A stretch of 64,000 nt of DNA from Coleophoma eucalyptorum (Eukaryota > Ascomycota > Leotiomycetes > Helotiales > Dermateaceae). Location: NCBI GenBank assembly GCA_026120035.1, contig JALRME010000004.1:434001-498000 (forward strand), read 5' to 3'. Of the stretch, positions 22,056 to 35,911 are shown piece by piece. The position numbers and the translations under genes are program-made. Position 1 is the first letter of the stretch. Every line of letters starts with the position of its first letter. Below the pieces are notes generated by a model. The model was not told the DNA's origin, did no database searches, and saw nothing but the letters and a program-made list of their open reading frames with translations.

Positions 22056-25000
22056 TTGCCTCCCCCTTTATAGGCGTGTCCTTACGACCATTCCCTAAGC
22101 ATCCGTAATGCCGTCGGGGCATAAGCTCCTAGAAGGTAATTCCTATTGTTGGCCGGAGAAACGGGTTTGGAGGAGTGAAGTATAAGCGGTCCGCTAGGGT
22201 GGCGCTTGTACGGCTACTAGTGACAACCTAAGGGGTCTTCGTCTGGTTTGTCTGAATACCCTTAGTTTGTACTTGGCTTCCTGATATTTTCTTCATCCTT
22301 ATTGGTACTCTACGTACTCTCCGCTACCTCCCCGCCTACTCGGTACTACTAACAACCTTATCTTTTTAGATCCCTAGTTTGCTATTTTCTTTGTTCTCTC
22401 GCAAACACCCCCTTAGTTCTTTATCGTACCGTAAGCGTTTCGATTTCTTTATATCGCTAGATAGTATAATTACGTAAATAGGCTATAGTATTTCTAGCGT
22501 CTATAAAAGGCTCTCCTCTTACCCTCTAACCTCCCTCTTTCTTTTATATCAAAATATTATAACTTTTCTTCTGCTTTTTTGCCTCCTCTATTTAATACTC
22601 TTCTTCTATAAGTATTCTTGCCTTCGCTATAACTACGCGATACTTACGTAATATAACTAACCCCTATAGTATAATATCTACTCTTCCTACTCGTTAGAGT
22701 ATTACCTCTCGCTCTACGCGTGCGCCCGAGACGCTATCTCGTCGCTACTATTTACGATACTCCAAACGTATTAATAAGGAGTCTAATATCTAATGTATTA
22801 AGACTATAGGTAGGAATGTATACAATCGCTATCGTAGGTTGAATAAGCCCTACTACGATATAGGTATTCTTTTCGTTAGTATTCTTACTAATTAACTTAT
22901 CTTTAGGTTTCTTAATCGAGTATTCCTAGGCTCAACCGCCTACTCGCCCGCGCTATCGCTACGTCCCGTCTAGCTACCGGCAATATAAAGATTGCTACTC
23001 GTACTCGAGTTCAAGTACTATAGCGTTAATATACATCCTAGGTTGAAGCTAATGTTCGTCTAGCCTACGCCCCGCAGACGATATAGGGAATAGCCCAAAT
23101 GATTATTCGTAGTTAAGCCTAAATATAGAATACCCTAGATAGCATTTTGGATGTCCTTCGTTACTAAGTAAGTAAGCTATCTCGTAAGTATAACGCTATC
23201 TAACTACTATAGAACAACTTACCTTTCGTTACTACAACTAACGATAACGACCTAGGAGATCATTCTAACGACGATAAGGAGTTAGAGGGTTCTAATAATA
23301 CTATAGGTCCTTCTAGATAGTAAGGTTAAGGAGAAAGGAGTTTATAGAGTTACGGTATCGAGGATAAGGTATAGAGACGGTGGTATACATTCGAAGCTTT
23401 AGCGTTACGTTCTATATAGCTTTTAGTAATAAAATACAATCTACTTCTTTATACTTTATGCTTTTGCTTTTACGGTAGTAATATAGCGTAGCTTTACTTA
23501 TAATATTTCTCTAATACTTTAGGTATATATTCTAAGTTATTTATACTTTGCTAGGTATCCTTAGTAGATACGTAGTCCTTCTATCGTATTAAGTACTATC
23601 GATCATTCGTATTGTCTCGGTAGGCTTATATAGATTCTACTTCAAATTCTTTATTACTACTAACTTTAATAGGTAGCGGTACTTTATCGATATCGTCCCG
23701 TTGGTAGTATAGCTCTAAGAGCGAAATATGAAATACATTATGAATTTTATACGACGGAGGTAATTATAAACGATATACTTAGCCGTAGTTCCTAATTACC
23801 TTCGTGATTACGAAGGGGCTAAGATAGCGGTCCGATAGCTTCTTACTTGGCTGTAACTATTTGATATTTTTAGCTAATAGTATTACTTTGTTACCTATTT
23901 GGAATATTCTTAGGATTTGTTTCCTATTATAAAATTTCTTCTAGGCCTCGACGTTATTACGCTAGCGTACCTCTAGTTTCTCTCGTTCGGCCTCGATAAC
24001 TTTTACTCTCTCGGTTGCCGTCGATGCCTCTCCTTCTAGTACGTTGTTCCTAACGTGGATTTCAATAGTAGGGTGGAATCCGTATATAGTAAAAAATAGG
24101 GTTGTTTTTATAGTTGAGTACTACGAATTATTATATATAAACTTCATGAGTGCTACCTTCGTAAACCAGTCGTCCTATAAATAACTATAATAGTAATGTA
24201 AATAATACTCTAATATTTAGTTTAAATTTTCTGTTTGGCTATCTATTTACGGATGAAATACGATATTAAGCCGACGTTATATACCTAGGTAGAAACATAA
24301 CGTGGCTTAAAATTAGCTGATGAATATAGTGCCTCGGTCTAAGGTAATCCCTTTAGGAACCCCGAAATCCTTAAATATCCTATTGATAAATAGTTTAGTA
24401 AGCTTAGGGGTAGTAATTATCTTAGTTATAAGAATATATCGTACTATCTTCGTATATCTATCGATAACCACTAAGATTGAGTTATATATATTACTTTGAA
24501 ATATTAAGGTAGGTAAATCTATTATAAAGTTAAGTATTATCTCTTCTCACGGTCTCAAAGGTATAAGGAACAAAGCTAGAGCGCCATAGGACCGGTATCT
24601 TTTCACCTTAGTCCTCTAGTACACTAGGTATGTTTTGATATAATTCTTAATATCTTTTTTTATACTCGGCTAGAAATATTTTCTACGGAGTACCTCTAGC
24701 GTCTTACTAGCGCCAAAATAGCCTCCCAACGGATCGTTATAATTTGACTTTAGGATTTCGTCTCGGATAGCTATATCTACCGGTATATAAATAGACTCTT
24801 TCCGGTATAGTAGGCTATTTGTATTAAGGTTCTAAGTCTTAGTGGCTCTAGCCTTCCCTCGTCTCGAACGACCTTCGTAACCCTAGCTTTGTATAAAGTC
24901 ATTACGACTTTATAATATAAGTAGGAATTCTTATAAGGATTCTTAGGTCGGTTTATAAGCTATTTCGTCATCAACGATAAGAACTATCGTAACGTAAGGT

Positions 25001-28000
25001 ACGCGCTATTTGTAACTAGCTATACTAGTAATAAGCTCTAGTGTCGGCCCTAATATCGATACTACGTTATACTGTTTGTACGACGCTAACGTACAATCGC
25101 TAGATGGCGCCTACTTATAGTTATAACGAGAGACTTTCGTCTCTAGTACCACTAGTATCTTACCAGCCGAGGATTGCCTAGTCCTCGTCTCTTGGACCTT
25201 GAATTACGGTATTATAGGGCTTATATAGTAGGATCTCTCCGCTATACGATAGGAATAAATCTTTAGTAGCTATTTTATTAGTAGCTTGTTCTAAAGAGTA
25301 TATACAATAGATTCTTTTTCGTAATCTATTTGATAATCTAGTCTATATAATGGACCGTCGGTAGAGTTACTACTACCCGCTTAATACTTAATAGTAAAGT
25401 CGAAGGCTATAAGTTCTTTAGCCTATCGTACCTATCTATTGTTTAGCTTTCTTTTTATTATAAAGTATTTAAGATTGTTATAATCAGTCTTAATTATAAT
25501 AGAGAGCTAGCTATACGCTAGGTAATACCTCTAAGTTCTAAACGCCTATATAATAGCTATTAGTTCTATATTATAAGTTTCGTATCTGGTTTCGATATCT
25601 ATAAATTTCTTCGAGAAGAATACTATCGGGTGCTATCTAGCGTTAAGCTCGCTACCGAATAGTTATAATAATATTCCTATTATAGTAAATCCTAATGTAT
25701 CTGTTTCTATAAGGATTTTTAGTGATAGGTCGAAGTAGCGTAGGATAGACGTAGTTATAAACGTATCTTTAAGTTTTTGGAAAGCTACTTTGGCTTCGTT
25801 AGGCTATTTGAACTCTTATTCTCCTCCCCCCTTTAGGAGATCGGAGAGGCCTTTTGCAATTCATAAGTATACGAATATAAACCATCGGTAGAAGTTCGTA
25901 AAGCCGAGGAATATCTAAACTTCCTTCGTAGAGTTTGGTGTCGGTTATTCTAAAACGGTTGTAATGCGACTTAGCTCTATCGTTATACCATCGGAGCTTA
26001 TGATAAAGCCTAGAAACTCAACTTGGTTAATATAAAATTCGTATTTCTTTAGGTTCGCGAAAAGTTGATATTATTTTAATCTTTCGAGTACCTAGCGGAC
26101 TGCCTACTTATACTATAGTAGGTCTTTAGAGTAGATTAAGATATCGTCGAGGTATACTATATAGGTGATATTAACGAGTCCTACGAGGGTATTATTAATA
26201 TATACTTAGAATATAGCCGAGGTATTTGTTAATCCAAATAGTATTACGTAATATTCAAAATGGCTGTATCGCGTACGGAACGTAGTCTTCTATTCGTCGC
26301 CCTCTCGAATACGTATCCTATAATATATATCCTTAAGATCTAACTTCGTGAATACTCTAGCTCCCCGTAGTCGATCTAGTGTTTTATTAATTAATAGTAG
26401 TGGTATCCTATTCTTGATAGTGATTGTGTTCAACCCTCGGTAGTCGACGTACAACCGTAGGCCTCTACCTTTCTTAGGGACGAATATAATTAGTACTCCT
26501 ATAGGACTAATGGACCGCCGAATCCATTCTTTTTTAATACTGTTTTTAAGATACTTACGTAATACTTTAAGTTCTTTTTCTAATAACGCGTATAGCGGCC
26601 TATAAGGCGGCTGAAAGCCTACGGTAAGATCAATTCGATGTTCTATATCGTAATGATTTAGTAGTAAGCCTATAGCTTCATTCGAAAATACTTCTTATAA
26701 ATTAGAGTATTAGTCTAGAAGTATAGGTTTCTTTATCGCGGATATAGCGGCGATAGTACGCCCTACCGTCGGGATCTCGGCCGATATTATTATTATTAAA
26801 TAAATATATTTTTCCTTTCTCGTAAGTCTATCGAACTTTAGTATAGATATTTTCTTAATATTGTTTGGCGTAATACGATACCGCTACGCTCTCGTTACGA
26901 AGGAGATATCTAGGTTAGCACTCTTTAACTACGGGTATCCTAATATAACGTTAATATTATTAAGATCGAAGTTATACGAGATAAGGGTCTAAGTAGTACT
27001 CTTATATTCTTCTATCGTGTCTCTTACTTTAATACGAACTATATAGTTAGCGTAAGACGGTATTAGTTTACCATTTGGGATAGTTAGGACCGGGATACCT
27101 CCCTTCTTAGGAGTTATTCCTAACTTAGTAGCGAGTTACCTACGTATATAGTTCGCCTTACTATCGTAGTCTAGTAGCGTCTTAACTTTTCTTGATACTC
27201 TATCTCTCTAAACTATTACCTTAGTGATTATTCTCGTTTTCTTTATTCTTTCGTTATACTTAGTAGAAACAAGAGATACTACTAGTAGGTACTAGTGTTT
27301 CCCGATTGTACTAAGTTTGAACAACTAAACTATCGATACCCCTTTTGGTTATATTAGTTGTATATATATGTAGGGTAGGCGGACGTATAGTAGCCCTCTT
27401 ACGAGCATTTGTAATATCGCTGTCCTAGTCTTCCTTGCTACGATATTAGTATCTTATTTGGTAAGGTGGTTGGCTCCCGCTCGTTACGGTCTAGGCGTCG
27501 TAATAGCAAAGGTTGTTGTTTAGGTGATCGGCTACAAGAATATTATTAGACCGAACGTAATCTATTAGCGCGCCCTTGTCGTTGTCCTTATGGGGCCCCT
27601 ACGGTATCTTAGGTCCTCCTATTAAATATTATAAAATAGTTCTTAATTCTTATGGCGGTAGTAATTAATTCTTCTCTATTAGTTAGTATATTCCTATTTA
27701 GGTTGATCTACTAGCGTATCTCCGGCTTTAATTTAGCTAGTAGCTAGTTTCTACGTTAGTTATTATTATAAATACTAAGTTCTTCGTTAAGGCTGTCCAA
27801 ATATAATACAAAACTCTAGACTAACTAGGTCGGCCTCTAGTGAGCCTCGTTATACTATATGATAGCGTTAAGGTTGCGGTTCCTAGGGTCTAATATAGAA
27901 TTCTTTATAAATTCCACGAAATCCTCCTAGAGAGTATTGTTGACTCCTACTCTTTTCTTATATCGTTTCTAAATGTCTCGTGGTATCCCTTTGAAGTAGG

Positions 28001-28484
28001 ATATCGCGTATGTTACCTTTGCGATATCGTCGGGCTATATAATGTTATTATCCTCTCTTTATTTTAATTCTGCTTGATAGAAGAAATCTTAAGCTTCCTT
28101 GATATTTCTACCTATGTAATCTAGTAGGTCCCTTGTTTTTGGGGCGCGGCGTTATAGCTAGGGTACCGTTAGGGTTACGAAGGGTTCACGATATAGGGTA
28201 GGTGGTAGTATATTAGTCGCTCGGATTTCTTCGATTCTAGTTTCCAATCGAGTTACTTCTTTACGGTCGCGGGACTCTCGCTCGAGCTCCTCGATACGAC
28301 GTAGTGCCGCCGTAAGTCTGTCACTAATAGTTATCGTAGGCTGGGATTGGGATCCTACCTCGGTTTAGGTAAGCTTAGAGGTAACGTCGACGCTACGATT
28401 GGTGCTTCTGGTTTCGTACGTCATTTTGGTATCCTATCAATTGCTTTACGACGAGCTGCCTCCTATCGGGGAGAGAGATTAGAA

Positions 28485-28674
28485 TGTTAGGTGTTATAGG
28501 TAGAGTGACGTGTAAGCAATGGATAAGTAGGGTATACATAGGGTATACGTAGGTAGGTAGTAGTTATTATTCAAACTGATCTCTGAAGATCCTTAAACCA
28601 AGGGGGCTGAAGATATATATATGTTTCCCCGCCTGGCTCGCTAATGCCATGTGACCTCGCTTGGGCCCATGACA
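28485..28674 (-). repeat. 5' LTR (in element sense) of chromovirus 2
   Basis: 190 bp, begins TGTTAGGTGTTATAGG on the plus strand and ends CCCATGACA. Followed by the GAAAC duplication. Confidence 0.9.
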
Positions 28675-31600
28675 GAAACCTTCTTAGAATTCCAGGCTTG
28701 ATTCCTAGATGTGGTAACCAGAGGAAGAGTTCCTCGATCTGAATAGTTCTTCTCTCTATAGAATAAGATAACACCTCGATTACGGGATGTTACGCTTAGT
28801 AATAAGAGATAATGGAATCAAGATTATAATTTCATAGTCGAGGATATATTATCTATTGATGATAAGCGTCGTCGAAATATAGAACGGAATCCTTTGGCTT
28901 TTGTAAAGAAACCGGTTGTAACGAGTACTATTACGAAACCGACCCGAAAGGTATCCAATACGCCTCCGACTAGAACTACTTATGTTTAAATTCCTAAACC
29001 TATAGTTCACCCTATAGTAACTAGAAACAGAATGAGAACAACCACCCTACGACCTAAAGGTGTTCTATCTCGTTAACTAGAACCTTTAGATCAATATTAT
29101 ACTTATAGGAAGCCTAGTTATTTCTCTTCTAGTTGCCCTAGTAAGCCTACTATAAAGGAATTGGATCCTAATAAAGCGGAAGAAGAATTGGAACAGTTGG
29201 AATCTAATGATGATATCGGAGAGGAATCGGAACCGAATCGGATGGAAAACGAAGAAGCCTAGGAAAAGACTCCTTCCTAGGTTTGAGAAGATATGATCTA
29301 TCAAAGTTGGATTTAAAGTCACTATTAGGTGGTAAGCCCTTCCTAATCTCTAGTACTCTAAGTATGAATGGATTCGGAATAGTTACGAATTCCTTAATAG
29401 ACACTAGAGCAAATAGTTACTTATTTATTAATTACGTTTTTGCTAGGCGTTTAAGTAAGGCCTTAGGAGTCAAGATATAGAAATTACCTTATTCTATAGC
29501 TATACGAGGATATAAAGGAGAGGTCTAGAGTAGGGCTTCTTGTTATATTCGATTGTATTTTACTATTAAGGGCCGACGTATATATAACTACCCTTTTGTT
29601 ATTCTTAACCTAGGGAACTAGGATGTTATAGTTAGGAACAAGTAGATGAAGCGATTCAGACTTAGAGTGGATCTAGTGTATAGTCGGTTTATTTGGTCTT
29701 TATAATATCTACTAACTCCTAGATAGGATAAGGAGCTATTGCTATCCTACTAGTAATACCTTATTAAGCACCTAGATATCCAAGCTAATATAAATCGAAG
29801 AGACTATTAGTTAGAACGTAGTATTTAACGTTAAAGAACTATAGTTATAAGAATTCAGCCTAGTACTCCTAGAATTCTACGAATCCCAAAAGTACTACGA
29901 AACCTATTCGATACGGATAGGAGTCGCTAACTAGGCAAAAAGACTATTCCTAAGCGATAGAGAGGTCAAGCGATAACTAAGTCGAATTTCATCTATGAAA
30001 TTAGTATAAATACATTCTATTATTAGATAAAGAGAAGGGAGAATAAGTTCTTTCAAACTAGCCTCTATAAAATCGATCGCATTAGAGAAGAGATAGTTAG
30101 AAACCCCTTGGATGATATCGATACCCTATAATTGATCTAGAACCGATTACCCTCCGACTATAATACTTTTTAGGATGTGTTTTTAAAAACTACTTTAAAT
30201 ATCCTACTACTATATCGGTTGTACGATCATAAAATCCATTTGGAAGTATCACTTCCTAATGTATTCTTATCTCTATACCGATAGTCCTCCGAAGAGCTTT
30301 AGGCTACAAAGGAATACCTAATAGACAATTTAGAAAAAGGCTTTATTACCAATAGTAATAATCTTTTTGCCTTATTAGTACTATTTGTTAAGAAAGCAGA
30401 TAGTACCCTATGATTCTATATTAACTATAGAAAGCTGAACTCCTTAACTAGAAATGATCCTTACCCTATTCTACGAATAGATAAGCTTTTGATAAGAGTA
30501 TCAAAGGCTAAGGTGTTTACTAAGTTGGATATTCGCTAGGTATTTTATAGGATCCGAATGGACCCTGAGTCGGAGGATTATACTAGCTTTCGTACTCGCT
30601 ATAGACTATACAAATATAAGGTCCTACCCTTTGGATTATGTAATAGCCCTACCACCTACCAAAGGTATATGAATGATATCCTAATGGATTACCTAGATGA
30701 CTTTTGTACTACCTACCTAGATGATATCCTTATCTATTCAGAGAATATAGAGGATCACTAGAACTATATTAAATTAGTGTTAGGAAGGCTTCGAGAGGTT
30801 GGACTATAAGCTAATATTAAGAAGAGCGAATTCCACGTAACTCGAACTAAGTACCTTGGTTATATTCTAACTATAAGGGGTATCGAGATCGATCCTAATA
30901 AAGTGGAACCTATTAAGAATTAGAAGGTACCTACTATAATTATAGGTGTCAAATCCTTTCTAGGATTCTATAGATTCTATCGACAATTTATTAGAGACTT
31001 TAGGAAGATTATAAAGCCTATAAGTAATATCATAAGGCCTTTAGAACCTTTTATATAGTCCAAAGAATGTGATGATACTTTTAAAGAACTCTAGTATTAG
31101 TTGCTTACGGTATAAGGAACCTATTACTTCGATCCCGAACTCCTTACGAAGCTAGAAACAGATGCCTTAGATGGTATAATTATAGGAGTACTTTCTTAAG
31201 AACATATAGATAAGAACTAGTACCCTATAGGATTTACCTCCTATATACTAGTTGGATCCGAAGTCAATTGGGAAATCTATAATAAAGAACTATTTGCTAT
31301 TATAGAATCCTTTAAGAAGTAGCGACCCAAGCTTATATTAGTTTAGAGCCAAGTCGGAGTGTATTCGGATCATCGATCTTTAGAATACTTTATGACTACT
31401 AAAGTCTTAACTACTAAATAGGTTAGGTGGATAGAATTCTTATCTAACTTTAATTTTATGATTATATATACTTTAGCTAAGAACAACCAAAAGGCTGATA
31501 TCCTAAGTCGAAGAGAGTAAGATGTTCAGGCTTACGATATTATTAAGTATAATAGTCGTTCGAGGGTTCTTCTAAGAACAAACCGACTAGATAAAAGGAT

Positions 31601-33439
31601 TGTTATCGAGCTAACTAATACTTTTATTACTACTATAGCTAGTATTAGAGCCGATTCGGATTAGAATCGGAATATACTACTTAATTCTAAGGAACTTATT
31701 TAGGAATTACGGGAAACGAATCATAAATCCTTCCACGACCTACGAGATAGGTTACCAAGTGGATATACTATCTAGGATAACTTATTGTTATACCAAGGGA
31801 GGCTATATATAATTCGGAATACCTAGTTGTACACTAGGCTTATATAAGAAGCTTATAGACAAATTTCTAGTATACATCTAGGTAGTATGAAAACCTACTA
31901 ATTACTAGTACCGAAGTATTACTAGGTCGGAATGAGTTCGGACTATAAACGGTATATAAGTAATTATAAGGAATGCAAGACTACGTATGTTAATACTAGC
32001 AAGCAGTAAGGTATACTATACCTATTACCTATACCTGATTACCCTATATAACACCTATATATGGATTTCAAAGAATTCCCGTCTAACAAGTATAGATTCG
32101 ACTCTATTCTAGTGTTTATAGATCGACTCGGAAAGGATTCGGTAATCATACCTTACTATAAAACCATTGACGTATAGGGTATGATAGAGCTATTCATAAA
32201 ATGGATCTATAGATTCGGATATACCTCGGAAAGTATCGTATCCGATAGAGGACCTCAATTTATATCCTCCTTCTAGAGAGAGTTCTATAGGATCATTAGA
32301 ACTAAGATCAAGCTCTCTATAGCCTACTATAAGCAAACTGATAGGCAAACTAAGATCATAAATCAATATATCGATTAGAGACTTAGGCCTTTCGTGAATT
32401 ACTACTAGGATAACTAGAGCGAATTAATACCTATAATAGATAGAGCCTAAATAACTCTACCTTATTCATCTATAGGTATAGCTTCGTATCGGCTTAAGTT
32501 CGGACTAGATCTAAGAACAAGTTGGGATTAGGATACACCTAAACCAACTAATGTCTTAGAAAAGCTTAATTACGAAAGAGTAGTTCAAATAGCCTCTCGA
32601 ATATATAATAGATGGAAATAAGTATAAGAGAATATATAAGTAGCTTAGAACCGAATGATAGACTCCGTAAATCGATATAGACGAGTAGTTGATCTCTAGA
32701 TGAACGATTTAGTATATCTTTCAGCCAAAAATCTAAAGAACCCGAAACCTAGCCGAAAGCTATCCGACTAGTAGAAAGGACCTTACCGAATATTAGAAAA
32801 AGTTGGTTATACCTATAGATTGGAATTACTAGTTGGATCTAGGATCTACGATATATTCTCCCTAGACGTACTTTCTAAGTACCTAAATAACCCTCTACTA
32901 GGTCAAGAAAAGCCTACTCTAGATCTAGAGGTTATTTTAGGCTAAGAAGAATAGGAAGTCTAAGAGATACTAGCTGTTAAATTGGTTAGAAACTCCTTAA
33001 AATATTAAGTTAGCTAGGTCGGCTACAATTTAGATCCAACCTAGTACCTAGTATCTAACTTTATAGGAGCCCCTAGGAAATTATAGGAATTCTATTAGCT
33101 ATATCCTATGAAGCCGGGACCCTCCTGAAACCTATCCGACTAGTTGAATGCCTAGGAAAAGGGAATTAAGAATTATAATCACTTAATAGATAATCATCTA
33201 GTTAAGAATCACTTAGTCAAGTAGTAATAGCGGTAGCTTAAAATCAGAAGAAAAGAGGGTTGTATTTTATTTTGAACTACCCTCTGATTTAAGGCGTATC
33301 TACCTATTCTCTTGTAATATCAACCCTTTTGGAACACCTAGTTAGATCTACCAATAGAGGGCTACTACCGTACTAGGGCCCAATCGAAGTTAATACTACG
33401 AAGAGAATAGAGAAGATTCCCTTCCGAAATAGGGCCTAC

Positions 33440-33930
33440 TCCCTAGTTTCCTCCTCTTCCTCCCCGCCCTTAGGACTAAAGCCAATAGTGGTGGTAGTAC
33501 CCCTCAAAGCCGAATCCCCTCCGACCTCCCCCTGCTTCCTCTTTCCACCCTTCTTGGTGGGCGCCTTCTTGGCAGCCGTACCCCTCTCCACCATTACCCC
33601 CTATGGATGTCAGAACTGATTCGGAGGGCTTTCGGATCTGAATCAGAACTTACCTCTATCCAGGCGCGAGCCTCTGCTATAAAGGCACGAGTCTCCCCCT
33701 GGAACTCCTCCTCTTGCTCCCAAAGGCGTCGAGTTTCGGCCCGTAGGAACCGAGTCTCCTCCAGAAGAGCCATCTAGTAGGAGGCAAGGTCCTTTGGAGC
33801 CTCCGCGTCGGCTACCAATAGGACTTCATCTAGCGCTACCGCGGCAGCCCGGACCTCTCCTTCCTCCCTATACACCCGAAGAGCCGCGAACTCCTCCTCT
33901 ACGAACTAGGGTAGCTATAGAGTATAAGCT
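33440..33930 (-). other. Antisense open region inside chromovirus 1
   Basis: Between the chromodomain end of pol and the 3' LTR, the minus strand reads as a largely open, charged, coiled-coil-like protein: EEEFAALRVYREEGEVRAAA, then a TAG, then MALLEETRFLRAETRRLWEQ and ETRAFIAEARAWIEV. A second open part (MVERGTAAKKAPTKKGGKRK) lies downstream. The stretch is clearly richer in G and C than the RIP-damaged pol beside it. Additional antisense frames are known in some LTR elements. I do not recognise this one and do not assign a function. Confidence 0.5.
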
Positions 33931-34202
33931 AAGTCGGAGGGGTTTCGGAGTAGGAAACTATAAGGAACTTACTGGAATATACGTCGCGTTCTACTGTATA
34001 CAATAGGTATACTTCTTAGATGATTTCTTTGAGAAATCATAATTATGGTCCCTATAGACCTTTATGCGGCGTAGGCATCACACGCAATAGACTCGGTGGG
34101 CACCCGGGAGGGCACCGGCGGGAACAGGGATAGGTATAGTGCTATACTTATGGTTAGCGAGACCGAAACCCCTACGAAACCCCCCCGACTATAAACCTAC
34201 GT

Positions 34203-34229
34203 TGATTGATTGATTGATTGATTGATTGT
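34203..34229 (+). repeat. (GATT)n microsatellite
   Basis: Six to seven tandem GATT units inside the 3' untranslated part of chromovirus 1. Confidence 0.85.
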
Positions 34230-34518
34230 CTATATAAGTTAGTATCCAAACAACAAGTCTGGAGGCATACGTACGATTTATGATCTTTTCAGGAAGCCAA
34301 AGAAAGAAAGAAAGAGAGAAAGCTAGGAGGAAATTTCTTGGCTTATATCTATCTACTGCTATTGTTCAAAATCGATAATACTAAGATCCTTAGTATTATC
34401 CTTTGTATCAATAGAAATCAACAATACTAGGTAGGATTTTCTTTATTCTATCCCGAAAACCCACTATATCGCCCTCGACACTATTTGAGGACAAACAGTC
34501 ACAAAAGGAGGGGGGTAA

Positions 34519-34814
34519 TGTAAGAACCTAATATACTTAGAATAGATAATTAGGAATCTAGATATATATTATATGATCAAACATATATTATATGACCTAA
34601 GATAGTATACGTAAGCGAGTATAAGCCGAGTCGGAGGGGTTTCGGACCTAGTAAGTATATAAGAGGGATATATTATAGAATTTGGTTTCTTTCTCTTCTT
34701 CTTTTCTTATCTTTTTTGTGTCCTTCGTACGAGACCTATAGGATATAGTCAATATAAGGTTATTATGCTCCCAAACACCTCTATCCTACTATTGATCAAA
34801 CCTGTGTCTTTACA
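34519..34814 (+). repeat. 3' LTR of chromovirus 1
   Basis: Same length and ends as the 5' LTR, but its first 180 bp carry many differences, all seen as C-to-T or G-to-A (for example TGACATGCTC read as TAATATACTT). This is a clear RIP signature. Confidence 0.93.
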
Positions 34815-35862
34815 TAAGTGGTCTATATATCCTAATATCAAGAGGTTAGAGTAAGTAAGAGTAATAAGGTAGTAGAATAAGTAAGTTAATATCCTTCTCT
34901 ATATAGAGAGAAATTAGATCCCCTATAATATAGCTTAAATAGCTATCTATAATCAAAAGTCGAGGCTAGCTACCTAATATTTTCTTAGATTCTAGCTCAA
35001 AAATCGTCTATATCTACTTAAATCTATAGCTATTTAATATCCAACCGTTTTTACTAGCTAAGAAATACTAGCTAGGTAGGGATTCCTTTAGAACCTATCT
35101 AGTGTTTGTATATTAAGCCTTAAAAATAACTATAGGTAGGAGAGCTACTCTAGTAGTACTAATACACTCTAGTATAGTTATCTACTCTTGTTTACTAGCT
35201 ATAACCTTCTAATTCGCCTTCTAAGTAGTATTAACGATAATACGTATACTCTAGGTACCGTCAACCGTAAAGCTAGTCTCGTCTATATTATATATATCCT
35301 CCAATCTATAATTTCGCTTAATAAAATATATCTAGAACGCGTTATACTAAGCCTAGATAGCCTCTAGAGTAGTATCGTTTATACGATAAGAGTCTAATTA
35401 ACGAGAATAGTATACCTAAAGCTATAGATATCGTTTAAGGAACCTATAGATCCATTCGTGGCCTATTTGAAGTAGTTGAACAAGAGGAGGTTGCTAACGC
35501 GACGCGACTAGAACGCGTCGACTCCTAACCTTTTGGGCTATTTCTTTTAACAACCTAGGTATTATAGGATAACCAGTGACTGTTAAACGTATAATCCATC
35601 GTACGAGAGTATTCTCTTTAGCTAATAAGAGAATCTAAGCTGGTTCGTAGGCCTAGCGTCGCGTTTTACGTCCTTTTATCCTTCTACTTAGTATGGTACG
35701 CTCGACGTTGAAGTATATAGCAGTAGCTATAATCGTGGTAAAAGTACGATCCATCCTAGAGTGCTTTTATGGCCTTTTGAAGGTCCTCTTCGCTATGAAT
35801 ATGTTTCGTGGCTGTTTTATAGCCCATAGTTGGAGTTGTAAAGGGTTAAACCCTGAAAGGTA

Positions 35863-35911
35863 AGGTTGGATGGGCACTTCCCTATACTGGGCACTTCCCC
35901 ATAAGTCACGT
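35863..35911 (-). repeat. Right terminal inverted repeat of the pogo-like element
   Basis: Reverse complement of the left end, with one G-to-A type difference in the second GGGGAAGTGCCCA copy. It is followed by the TA target duplication at 35912-35913. Confidence 0.9.

Larger units (their letters stand above)
21866..28674 (-). mobile_element. Second Ty3/gypsy chromovirus, nested, opposite orientation
   Basis: Element of 6.8 kb inserted in the gag region of chromovirus 1, with 190-bp LTRs (21866-22055, 28485-28674) and a GAAAC target duplication (21861-21865, 28675-28679). It is encoded on the minus strand: gag from about 28420, protease, reverse transcriptase with VYLDDILIYS near 26130-26160, RNase H, integrase, and a C-terminal chromodomain (AYRDNTNDR, then YLIR.KDYVSTKDT) near 23500-23650. 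A polypurine tract (AAAGGGGGAGG on the minus strand) lies next to the left LTR and confirms the orientation. Many stops from RIP make it inactive. Confidence 0.92.
20456..34814 (+). mobile_element. Ty3/gypsy chromovirus, complete, with a nested insert
   Basis: LTR retrotransposon bounded by 296-bp LTRs and a TAAGT target duplication (20451-20455, 34815-34819), inserted in the pogo-like element. Without the nested element it is about 7.5 kb. Plus-strand order: gag (from about 20800, resuming after the nested insert, zinc-knuckle relic near 29095), protease (LIDTRA, normally D-T/S-G, near 29400), reverse transcriptase with TYLDDILIYS near 30705, RNase H, integrase (about 31700-32900) and a C-terminal chromodomain-like segment near 32960-33160. 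A polypurine tract (AAAAGGAGGGGGG) sits just before the 3' LTR. Pol is full of TAG and TAA codons from C-to-T/G-to-A change, so it is dead by RIP. Confidence 0.93.
19389..35911 (-). mobile_element. pogo/Fot1-like DNA transposon, split by nested insertions
   Basis: A Tc1/mariner-superfamily (pogo) element bounded by 49-bp inverted terminal repeats and a TA duplication (19387-19388, 35912-35913). Its own DNA is 19389-19769, 20076-20450 and 34820-35911, about 1.85 kb, the normal size. The transposase is on the minus strand. The right part encodes the N-terminal HTH region (an EEDLQKAI segment near 35800) and the start of the DDE domain (IYNIDETSF near 35260-35300). The piece at 20076-20450 has the segment before the tail (GLIASNIKAS...PFYPRKVL), and the left piece the acidic tail with KPRGRPRKRP. 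Many TAG/TAA stops in the right and middle parts show RIP decay. It is not functional. Confidence 0.88.

Noticed and set aside
33794..34006. Pro-rich plus frame in chromovirus 1
   Set aside because: It is the reverse of the better antisense frame and has no supporting motif.
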